From assembly GCA_905220665.1 (NCBI GenBank), contig CAJNAR010000153.1, forward strand, positions 434,001 to 498,000: 64,000 nt of DNA. Direction: 5' to 3'. This stretch comes from Albugo candida. Its lineage: Eukaryota; Oomycota; Peronosporomycetes; Albuginales; Albuginaceae. Each line of letters starts with the position of its first letter. The stretch's first letter is position 1. Below are positions 1-8,013 of this stretch, piece after piece. The notes below the pieces were generated by a model. The model had not been told where the DNA came from. It worked only from the letters and a program-made list of their open reading frames with translations, and made no database searches. The translations under genes were made by a program, and so were the position numbers.

Positions 1-320
1 ATTGGAACTTTCAAATTGCAGCTTTTAATCGGTTGGGTCTGAGCTGAAGAGCAGCATACACCCCAAGCTCCGGAACTCGATCTGCTCGAGCCAAAATGTC
101 CAAAGTGCTGGTTTTCTCTTCACCATCCAGCAAGTCCGCGGTCAGCGAGGAATTTCACGCGCGTGTTCCACATCACGAGTTTCAGCAAAGTATAAAACTA
201 AAGAATAGAATAGAAGGCGACCTGTACCGAATGTCGTCAAGCTCCTGGATTGAACTTCGTACAAGTTGCACTTTTGCAAATAGACTGCGATCAAATTTGT
301 AAATATATTCCATGCATTAA
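1..320 (-). repeat. Unit A repeat, copy 1 (cut by window edge)
   Basis: The reverse complement matches the segment around 43880-44220 and its further copies at 57400-57740 and 58180-58530. One frame of it reads a hydrophilic peptide with the phrases LLDGEEKTSTLDI and VPELGVYAALQLRPNRLK followed by a stop. I do not recognise the protein. This copy carries several substitutions relative to the other three. The window starts inside the repeat, so its outer limit is not visible. Confidence 0.75.
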
Positions 321-525
321 TTCCTTGTGTCATTCTAACCGTGTTACATAACTAAAATAAAAATGTACCTCCATTACATTTTTACATACTATACATTGAT
401 ACAACAGGTCCATTTAAAAAGCACTCGCATGTGCAAGCCGCCGCCAATTTTGGGATACACGGTACATCGCGCCGCCGCATTATCTAAAAATAGCGGCGCC
501 AATGTCAAAATGCATCAGTTGCACA

Positions 526-612
526 TATCGATGGGTATATGCCATTCTGTGTGTCCTTCGCATCGATCACTCAATGCAAAAGAACACTCAAAATGAAATA
601 CACCCATCGATA
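526..612. repeat. Short inverted repeat (10-bp arms) upstream of the coiled-coil gene
   Basis: TATCGATGGG at 526-535 faces CCCATCGATA at 603-612 across a loop of 67 bases. The same pair is present in the other copies of this spacer, at 43602-43687 and 57918-58004. In those copies it coincides with the edge of the large palindrome and with the centre of the smaller inverted junction. Confidence 0.7.
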
Positions 613-791
613 CGTTCCCATGCGCCGACGCCGATATCGACTCCGTTCCCTCAGGATCCGGCGTGTACCATGAGGTAATGTCTCCAATCAGCATGCAGCA
701 GCATGCTAAGAGACTTGGGAGGTCAGGGGAATATGTGTACGTACCGCTTTTCTCATTCATACTCATTGTAACCCAACTAACCAATTTACAA

Positions 792-2246
792 ATGCAGCGA
801 GTGAGAAAGAACACAGCAACAACAATCATGAGACCAGCGAGGAACGCGACGCCGTCAATGATGAAGCGTGTCGGTGGAGGGTACGTGATGCGGGACCCAG
901 CGACAAATACAACAGCAGGAGTACAACCGCGACAACGTACAAGAGCAGCAACAGGACCGGCGCTTGTGAGCCCAAGAACGAACAGTACGACGTCGAGCGC
1001 GAGGCAAGTGAGCCCAACAAGGAGCGGTACGACGTCGCCCGTGGCTCGTGTGGGCAGAGGTACAGCAACAGCGACGGCTACGAATACAAGAGCCTCACCA
1101 AGAATGATGCGAGTGGGAGGCGGTTATATCATGCACACGGATTTGCCAGCACCGTCTGGACCTAGAGCGCCCGCACCATCGACACCAACCCCTGTCTCTA
1201 TCACGCGCACGGACGCACCAGTAGCAGCAAGACCCCGATTGACTGCATCATCAACTCTGACCCGTGGTCTCGTCACACGGGAAGCGCCAACTATGGACAC
1301 CCAACCGCGTTTGACCGAAGTGGCGCGCTTGAAGGAAGCTAATGCGCAATTGTCGCGCGCACTAATGGAGAAAACGAATCAGCTTCAAAGAGCTGTAAAC
1401 AAAAACGAAAAACTGAAGACGGACATGGATGAGCTCGAGAAACGACTGGAGATCAATCGAGAGCGTAATGTGACAAGTCGGAACAAGCTCGATGATTTGA
1501 TGAAGATTCGTGAAGAGGATCAAGTCAAGTGGCAGCAACTCGTGGAGGAGCACAACATGGTTAAGCTGGATTTGGTCAATTCAAATTCAATGCTACAAGA
1601 CTTAAAGGTGTTCATTGGACTTCAAGAAAGACAACTGGAAAAAATGAAGCAAACAAGTGGTGCCAAAACTATGGTTTCAGTTGAAGTCCAAACAGCGGGC
1701 ACGGACAGCGAACGAAGCTCGACGGAGCGCTTGTTTGAACTACAGCATGAAGAACATCAAGCGAAGATGGAGTCTTTGTTAAAGAATAATATGGAGCTCA
1801 AAACAGAAGTGGACAAGTCAAGATTGATGCTTGAAGACTTTAGAGAGTTTATGAAGGATCAACTTGCATTCCTGGATACGATCAAAGCAGGTGCAACTGG
1901 AACCGAAGCAGCTGGAGATAGTAAATGCGAGCAAGGAGCACAATTGTATGGACATCAATCGCATCGCGAAAATGACCCCATCACGTCATTGAGGATGCAA
2001 GTTTATATGCTGGAATTGAAGCTGAAAGATTCCGAGTACAACAACGAGCTTTTGCAAATGCAGCTGGATAGGCTTCCATCTGGAAATTTGAATAGCCTCG
2101 AAAAGCGGGACTTCGTGCCGGATTGGAACACAAGCAACTTGGAATATCAGCCACGATCAGCTAGCGAGACATCAGATACATATATGCAATACTCCATTAT
2201 TTCAGAAAGCGAGGTTCCATGGACATCAGATGCGTCCATGCAATGA
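792..2246 (+). CDS. Coiled-coil repeat-locus protein, copy 1
   Basis: No family is recognised. The open frame extends upstream to 663, but the ATG at 792 (MQRVRKNT) is chosen because the diverged paralogue at 42034-43422 is conserved from exactly this residue; that gives 484 aa. The first ~190 residues are low-complexity and rich in Thr, Arg, Ala and Pro. They carry two versions of a motif of the form MMKRVGGGYVM (near residues 18 and 115). Residues ~215-420 are strongly predicted coiled coil, rich in Leu, Lys, Glu and Asn with heptad spacing. A C-terminal block, DPITSLRMQVYMLELKLKD, is shared with the paralogue and is also the apparent source of the tandem repeats downstream. No signal peptide or membrane segment is visible. 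The true 3' exon structure is uncertain, because the paralogue stops just after the LELKLKDC block. Confidence 0.65.
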   Translation: MQRVRKNTATTIMRPARNATPSMMKRVGGGYVMRDPATNTTAGVQPRQRTRAATGPALVSPRTNSTTSSARQVSPTRSGTTSPVARVGRGTATATATNTRASPRMMRVGGGYIMHTDLPAPSGPRAPAPSTPTPVSITRTDAPVAARPRLTASSTLTRGLVTREAPTMDTQPRLTEVARLKEANAQLSRALMEKTNQLQRAVNKNEKLKTDMDELEKRLEINRERNVTSRNKLDDLMKIREEDQVKWQQLVEEHNMVKLDLVNSNSMLQDLKVFIGLQERQLEKMKQTSGAKTMVSVEVQTAGTDSERSSTERLFELQHEEHQAKMESLLKNNMELKTEVDKSRLMLEDFREFMKDQLAFLDTIKAGATGTEAAGDSKCEQGAQLYGHQSHRENDPITSLRMQVYMLELKLKDSEYNNELLQMQLDRLPSGNLNSLEKRDFVPDWNTSNLEYQPRSASETSDTYMQYSIISESEVPWTSDASMQ

Positions 2247-2370
2247 CCCCATTACGTCATTCCTCGGATACCAGATGCATCTATGCGATGACCCCATCTC
2301 GTCATTGCTCGAGATTCCATGGATACCAGATGCATTCATGCGATGACCCCATTACGTCATTATGGATGCA
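2213..2370 (+). repeat. Three imperfect ~50-bp tandem repeats after the coiled-coil gene
   Basis: Each unit has the pattern CCATGGA-ACCAGATGCAT-ATGCGATGACCCCAT followed by (T/C)ACGTCATT or a close variant. The core GACCCCATNACGTCATT also occurs inside the coding region near 1975, where it encodes DPITSL. The array therefore looks like a reiterated piece of the gene's own 3' coding end. A matching array lies at 41870-42030. Confidence 0.7.
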
Positions 2371-2420
2371 TGCGATACAAACGAAGCTTGAAGATTGTGG
2401 ATGTATGAAGTAGCTGTTTA

Positions 2421-3324
2421 GTTGCTAGTGATTCAAGTGTCAACACCTAATTGTAATTAATATAAGTCATTGTGCTATACGTGTAGTTTACCATTCTATC
2501 CTTGCATACTCCGTTGAATTTTGCCTTTTTTCATTACAGGACTACTAGATGTAGTATTTTGCGGTTATAGTCATTCAAGTGACTGATAACTTCATATGTA
2601 GCAAATGGCTCGTACCATTTATACCGAAAGTCCAAGGACGACAGCTTTTACTCCGCGATGAGCAGCTTGATACCAACAATTACAATATACTACAATACCG
2701 GTAAACAAAGAGCAAATAGCAATGCACGCGTAATTATCCTCTCATTAGTCGCGCGTCAATACAGACTGAATCGTCAGGCTAGGTAAAGTAAGAGCTTATT
2801 CTACAGGTGTAGCACAGTATTCAGAATGATTGCTTGTTCATTTCTTCTCTAGCGTCAACATTCATCTGCGAGGATTTCCTTAGCCTGCTTTGTAAGCAGA
2901 CACGACTTTCGTTCGACTCGAGAGCTGTCATCCGCATGATAATTACACAATCATTGAGACGAGGAACAATAGGAAATATAAATATATATTGATTCTGTTC
3001 TTACGATATATGAATTATTCTTCAACGCAAACTTCTTTGTCGTTTTCTAACAGATCCGCGAGACTGCGCAAGACGTTCACGGTAGAAGCCACAGCTCCCT
3101 CCACTCCTGGTTCTCTCTACTTAATCGGTGGCATTATTCCAAACCAATTGGAATGGAAATTTCGATGTCAAGTCTTGATATAATTGACTTCCAGTCGTTG
3201 TCGCACCTGTGGTACCCCATCAATTATATCACTTACCAAATGAGGCGACGTTGTGTCCAAAATCTCACATCCTCTCGGGAGTTTCCTCTCATTGCTTCAA
3301 GGCAGTTTTGTCTCAAGTTGTACT
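2421..3324. other. Intergenic, no supported gene
   Basis: Only short open frames without recognisable protein features are present. The first ~180 bases still belong to the inverted duplicate of 41640-44220. From about 3325 the sequence becomes collinear with the palindrome spacer and right arm. Confidence 0.6.
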
Positions 3325-3667
3325 CAAGGCTTTTCTATAGTTGAATCTATCCTTTAACTTCGAAACAGCCATAAAGGTTTCAATCCGATTGTTTTTTTTT
3401 CGTAACGTCCAGGCCCATGATGATGCGCAATGAAAGGCCCATGAATCAATGTCGAACCAAGACGATCTAAAGCAGCAAAATCAATTCGACTAGATTGGAA
3501 ATTTGCATGATGAATTGCATCAAATGACCATCAGCGAGAAGCGCCACTCGTGAAATAGTCATTTGAAACCACACCACCGTCGGAACTTTCGCAAAGACAG
3601 GGTCAAAACGCTGTGGAAGCGGGACCAGACATTCAATTCCGAGCCAAAACGAGCGTGGTCATCAGGG

Positions 3668-4369
3668 TTAATTAGAAACATACCGCAAAGCCCTGCTGTA
3701 GTTTAAGTATTTCGGCACAGAATCATGGAATTTTGGAATACCGTGAACATCGATTCGATGCTCTGATTCGAGATTCGTACGGGGAACACATTTTTCTTTC
3801 AGGCGATACTTCGACCCCCCCCACGAGTCTTTGGTATTGCAGCTAAGCTCATGGGGTCTATAGCACCCAATAAATCGCCTGTATAGACAAAGCACACGTC
3901 ACAAAGAGCTACCAGCTGCAGATGATAAAAGAGGTATCTTTGAGGTTGCTGAAGGACCAATTTATATCACGAATACAGAAACAATGCCGAGATTGTCCGT
4001 CGAAGTACGAAATGATACCGGAAGAGAACTCCTCTGTAATCGAACAGCGGTGAGATTCGAAAGCGAGAGAAAAAAGTTGAGCTGATTCAGTAAACACTTT
4101 GGAAGCAGTGCGTTCAATACAAAGACGGTTGCATCGGGCTGCTGATGCAACTATAAAATGAAGGTGTTTTGCATGCCAAGTAGAGAACGAGACAAAGGCG
4201 CATCCTGACATGAAAGTGCTGAAGGTAGAACGTCTTTTATTCTTTGCTGACTGAGATGTGATGTCTTTTCAGTGTGCACATCAGCGCATCCTCTGAGAAG
4301 ATTTCCATAATAAATACTGCGATCTATCTGTTCACACTTATTATGCACATACTCTCTATGTATCGTCAC
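3668..4369 (-). pseudogene. Unrecognised minus-strand frames, repeated in both palindrome arms
   Basis: Open frames read phrases such as GSKYRLKEK, RTNLESEHRIDVHGIPK, CAFVSFSTWHA and CNRLCIERTASKVF. They are broken by stops and frame changes between segments. The arm copies (50304-50630 and 49778-50140, mirrored at 50975-51301 and 51465-51827) keep the same phrases with different breaks and with a ~96-base insertion relative to this copy. A decayed gene and a transcribed non-coding region are both possible. No domain is recognised. Confidence 0.3.
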
Positions 4370-4411
4370 AGAGAATGAACCGAAACTCGAAATCAGTCCT
4401 CAGCCACAATC

Positions 4412-4522
4412 ATGTCGATCTATGACGATTTCAAAGCCGTAACAAAAAAGTCGCGGACCATCGACCTTGTTGTATCAAAAATTCGCCTCACGAGACCTCT
4501 CGGGGCAGAAAACTTTAATTAG
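4412..4522 (+). CDS. Small conserved ORF, 36 aa, upstream of the J-like gene
   Basis: The frame starts MSIYDDFKAVTKKSRTIDLV and ends in TAG 18 bases before the ATG of the J-like gene. It is kept, with a few amino-acid changes, in the right arm at 51931-52041 and in the left arm at 49564-49674. Conserved length in the copies could reflect duplication alone. It could be an upstream ORF or a 5' exon of the J-like gene. No family is recognised. Confidence 0.3.
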   Translation: MSIYDDFKAVTKKSRTIDLVVSKIRLTRPLGAENFN

Positions 4523-4540
4523 CTCACCTTTCCAGATCCG

Positions 4541-6799
4541 ATGCTCCTGGTCCATTTCCTACTCTTATCCAGCATCCATGCGAGTTTCCACACTCTAGTG
4601 CCCATAATCACGAGATCCCCACCTTTTCGACAGGAAATACGCGTTCAAATTCTCGATACGGAAGAGCCTGTGGATGTGTTGGAGAAACTTCGTGATCGAT
4701 ACAACCAAACAAAGCTATGGAGGAAGCAATTAACGTCTCAGGTCTGTAAACAAGTCACTTGTCATCGACTTTGGCCTATCGTTTATTCACTTCAAGTCTC
4801 TGGAAGCGATAAAGTCTTTGGCAAATTGGAGCTATTGGAAGACGATTCTGTTCAAAATGTGGTTATGAGCTTTTGTGCACGAAAATCGCTTCGGAGAATA
4901 GCCTGCGACAACCTCATTGAGGCTGTATGTCAGAAAGCAAAGAATGTCAATGTGCGCTGTAATCGATGGAAAACGAGCTTGTCGGAAGAAATTTATGGGC
5001 AAAATGGACTCATTGGGCGGCTTGAGATCACAGATACCATGGAACCCATTGACAGCATCTATCGTTTCATCGTGGATCATTCTCTGGAGCTTGAGGCTAT
5101 GACACAGCTTATAGAGCGTATTTGTGCTCGGGCCCACTGCTTTCGCAAATTCCCACTCGTTTACGATCAAAATATCTCACTCGGCCCGCTTCTCAAACGT
5201 CTCCAGATCCCATTTGATGCCTTCCCTGTTGATGCAGTAGCACTTTTTGCATTTGAACATCGCCTTTCTTCGGAGCAACAAGCAGAACTTTTGCAGGCTG
5301 TTTGCAGAGATCGCTATGTGCGATGTGAGCGGGAGGTAGCCATGCAGACAGAGATTGAGTTGGAAGACGGTGTGGGTCTTGGAAGCCTACAAATTCGAAT
5401 GCATGAGGAGCTGGCTGATGCCGTTTATCGATTCGGTACAGCGCACAATCTAACTCAATCAATACGCAATTCTTTATTTCAGACATTATGCGGCCAAAAG
5501 CACATTTTGTGCACCCGAAGAGTAGCCTTACTTCACTCCATTCCAGTGCATTACGTCGAGGACGAGCTGGGAATTGTGAAGCTGTATGAGGATCAGGAGC
5601 TTGCCGATGCTGTATTTGAGTTTGCTGCAGCTTACCAGCTATCTGCATCGATTCGTGACGATATTTTGGACCGCCTGTGCTCGACGTTGCCCATTGTTTG
5701 CTCGCGGTATGCTCCGATCGCCATTTCCATTCCAATCGCTGCCGATAATGAAACACAGCTTGGAATCCTCGACATCTGGCAAGACGAAGAAGCAGCCGAT
5801 GCAATCGCTCGTTTTGGAAATCGACTTGGACTCTCATCATCCGTCAAACTGCAGCTTGTGTACAGTGTTTGCGACGCAGTGAATGTACTATGCACACGTT
5901 CCATTGGAATTCTGTATCAAACGCATTTTTCATTCCCAAATGGATCGAAAGAGCTTGTGAGCTTTTACGACGGGCAGGAGCCTGCGGACATTGTGTACGA
6001 GTACGCACTTGTTCGAAATCTGACATTCGAACAACGACAAGAGCTCCTTTTTCAATCGTGTAATGAGCCTCGCCATCGCCTTAATTGCACTCGAGCGGAA
6101 GCGATGCTTTTCCAGCTTCCAGTTTGGGAATCTTCCGATACGAAACTCGCTGATTTTGAGCTTCTGGAAGGACAAGAGCCCATCGATGTGGTGTATGCAT
6201 TCCTCGAAAAGCACGATTTATTCCAGACCGCTCCACTCAACACTTCTCTTTTTGAAATTGTTTGTAATTCCTCGCGTGCCACCTGTGAGCGACAAATCCC
6301 TTTTCGTTTACTATTTACAATGCAAGCCACTTACCGTGGAGTTCCCCATACGATATCTTATGTTCAGCCCAGCTCCGAATGGCACTGCGAAAACCATCAT
6401 GGCGGGCAGCATTGCGTGCATCATACTGAGCTCTTGGCCACGCAGTATTGCTCTCGCCATATGACACAATGGACAGAATGTGCTCCTCGTGTGTTGGCAG
6501 CGTTGAAAATTCATCTTGAGATGTATGAGGCTCAAATATGGCAAAGTAAGAATTTGTACGCGAAATTGGGACTCGTGAGGTCTGCATCCAAGGATGAAAT
6601 CGATGCCGCGTATAATACACTCGTGATGCGGTATAATAACGCGACAGAGCCTCAAAAATACGTCAAGCTCAGAGAGGCGTATACTGTGCTTAGTAACCCG
6701 GAAGAGAAGTATTATTACGATCTTCCTTGTGTCAAATTGTTTGGGTGTCTTTGTGGTAAGAAGAAAAAAGATGGATCGATTCTATTTGTGCCGGATTGA
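4541..6799 (+). CDS. Secreted Cys-pair repeat protein with HPD-less J-like C-terminus
   Basis: 752 aa. The N-terminus (MLLVHFLLLSSIHASF) is a typical signal peptide, so the product is probably in the ER or secreted. The body is built of about nine ~80-90-residue modules. Each has an acidic turn of the form EPxDVVYxF and ends in a Cys pair: VCKQVTCHR, VCQKAKNVNVRC, ICARAHC, VCRDRYVRC, LCGQKHILC, LCSTLPIVC, VCDAVNVLC, SCNEPRHRLNC, VCNSSRATC. Residues ~668-730 resemble a J domain (LYAKLGLVRSASKDEIDAAY, then LREAYTVLSNPEEKYYYD), but the HPD tripeptide that activates Hsp70 is replaced by YNN. A short Cys/Lys-rich tail follows. The frame is intact here, unlike the truncated copies in the palindrome arms. 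By inference it is a lumenal cofactor or secreted protein; the substrate is unknown. An acceptor-like CAG just upstream of the ATG leaves a short 5' exon possible. Confidence 0.8.
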   Translation: MLLVHFLLLSSIHASFHTLVPIITRSPPFRQEIRVQILDTEEPVDVLEKLRDRYNQTKLWRKQLTSQVCKQVTCHRLWPIVYSLQVSGSDKVFGKLELLEDDSVQNVVMSFCARKSLRRIACDNLIEAVCQKAKNVNVRCNRWKTSLSEEIYGQNGLIGRLEITDTMEPIDSIYRFIVDHSLELEAMTQLIERICARAHCFRKFPLVYDQNISLGPLLKRLQIPFDAFPVDAVALFAFEHRLSSEQQAELLQAVCRDRYVRCEREVAMQTEIELEDGVGLGSLQIRMHEELADAVYRFGTAHNLTQSIRNSLFQTLCGQKHILCTRRVALLHSIPVHYVEDELGIVKLYEDQELADAVFEFAAAYQLSASIRDDILDRLCSTLPIVCSRYAPIAISIPIAADNETQLGILDIWQDEEAADAIARFGNRLGLSSSVKLQLVYSVCDAVNVLCTRSIGILYQTHFSFPNGSKELVSFYDGQEPADIVYEYALVRNLTFEQRQELLFQSCNEPRHRLNCTRAEAMLFQLPVWESSDTKLADFELLEGQEPIDVVYAFLEKHDLFQTAPLNTSLFEIVCNSSRATCERQIPFRLLFTMQATYRGVPHTISYVQPSSEWHCENHHGGQHCVHHTELLATQYCSRHMTQWTECAPRVLAALKIHLEMYEAQIWQSKNLYAKLGLVRSASKDEIDAAYNTLVMRYNNATEPQKYVKLREAYTVLSNPEEKYYYDLPCVKLFGCLCGKKKKDGSILFVPD

Positions 6800-6949
6800 G
6801 GGGGACGCGTATATCGAGTAGTGCACAGGAGATACGACCAAAGGTAGACACCATGCGAATTGACCACCAAAGCATTTTTATTTGAGGCTTAACGTCGGCC
6901 CTGCGCCGCTAGAGTCCAGTCTTTGCAGCAAAATATACCCAAACTATGT

Positions 6950-7342
6950 CTAAATATCCTTGCGTTGTAATCCTAGATGCGAAGAGAAGTTGGTATACAA
7001 ATAGAGAATGATGGTTATGGTAGGTCTGACCTGGTGGAAGTGATTGAGTCAATTTGTCCGCTTTTTCCGTATCGGTGACGCACAGAGTGTACAGATACTG
7101 AGATGAGAGTTGGTTAGATATAGTACTGTAGAGTGAAGACAAACATGTACCTTGGAACAGCGGATTTTGAATTTGACGACTTTGTCCGTCTTTTTGATTT
7201 TCACGGATCGTGCATCTTTTCGACGTGCTTTTTGCAAGAAATCACGGATATCGGTGATCTCTTTTGGCTACGATACACAGCATGAATGTATGGGTGAGTG
7301 AAGTGATTTGTAGAGCGAGGACAGACATCGATTGCGCACCAT
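6950..7342 (-). CDS. RPL38: 60S ribosomal protein L38 (eL38)
   Basis: Four exons on the minus strand: 7340-7342 (ATG alone), 7151-7267, 7031-7097 and 6950-6972. All three introns are GT-AG. They splice to 69 aa, the usual length of eL38. Recognisable blocks are [34 protein letters not shown] and [11 protein letters not shown]. The small basic protein is part of the large ribosomal subunit. An intron directly after the start codon is common in ribosomal protein genes. The gene is convergent with the J-like gene, about 150 bases from that stop codon. Confidence 0.93.
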
Positions 7343-8013
7343 TTTGCTCTAAAAATGCTTTTGTCCGCAAGAACGAATGGTTGGTGGCGTACACAACGCT
7401 TTTTAATTTCTTATAATGTTCGCCATTCTTACTTTAATTACATTATGCTATTCGTATACTATACGTCGTTTCTTATGTATATATAGCAGCAGAGATACTA
7501 ATTATGTCACAGGTATGCGCTTCAGCGGTATTCTAATCACAAAAAGCAGACGTAGTGTTCATTCATATGTCAATGTACCCAACTGATTGTCAAACTTTAT
7601 AAATGTCTTTCGGTAATCGATTTCCTGATTTGTATCGGACTTGAACATTTCTTCGATATATTTCATTTCAAACTTTGTGCACCTCTTGGCACACGGTATT
7701 TCCTGATTACAGTGAAAGCAAAACGATTTGATACACATTGAAAATTCTCTCTATGAGAAGAAGCGTATGCATTGCCACACAGTGTCACATGCTTTTCGCT
7801 ACCTCGTCATACCTAGCAAGTGTTCTCTATTCTTCTAGTCGAGTGTCCCCAAGCGGAATCCCACAATCACTTTCTTCGCAGTATACACTTCACTTTGTGA
7901 GCGTAATATATTTCTATGACGCTTCATGTTTTCTCAATCTTTCAATCGTATGCGACATTCTCTCGACATACAAATGCTTTCTGTCTAACGATCGCTCCCA
8001 TTCGCACTTTTCC
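7343..8013. other. Divergent intergenic region RPL38 / phospholipase D
   Basis: About 670 bases lie between two divergent start codons, so both promoters must be here. The open frame of the phospholipase extends back to 7738, but that stretch has the composition of non-coding sequence. No other gene is seen. Confidence 0.5.

Larger units (their letters stand above)
1..2600. repeat. Diverged inverted duplicate of 41640-44220
   Basis: The order unit A (minus), spacer, coiled-coil gene (plus), 3' tail recurs as the reverse complement at 41640-44220. Landmarks pair along the whole length. The last shared tail is the stretch with 'gactactagatgtagtattt' near 2540, whose complement lies near 41690. 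The two copies differ by many substitutions and indels, so this duplication is much older than the large palindrome at 43602-58003. Confidence 0.85.
3325..5805 (+). repeat. Parental segment of the palindrome's spacer and inner arms
   Basis: This stretch is collinear with 50754-53323 and, inverted, with 48282-50753. Identity is high but incomplete. Examples: this copy lacks about 96 bases near 4217 that are present in the arms, and it keeps the reading frame that is broken at 53175-53179. The match ends abruptly inside the J-like gene near 5805 (codons for EAADA), where the arms switch to the IQ-motif gene. Confidence 0.85.

Noticed and set aside
2989..3344. Two small overlapping ORFs in the intergenic region
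   Set aside because: Low-complexity, no domain, no start context, not kept in the duplicated copies.
7738..8013. N-terminal extension of phospholipase D
   Set aside because: The frame is open, but its Ser/Cys/Ile-rich composition is unlike the following protein; the ATG at 8014 starts the typical Pro/Ser-rich leader.
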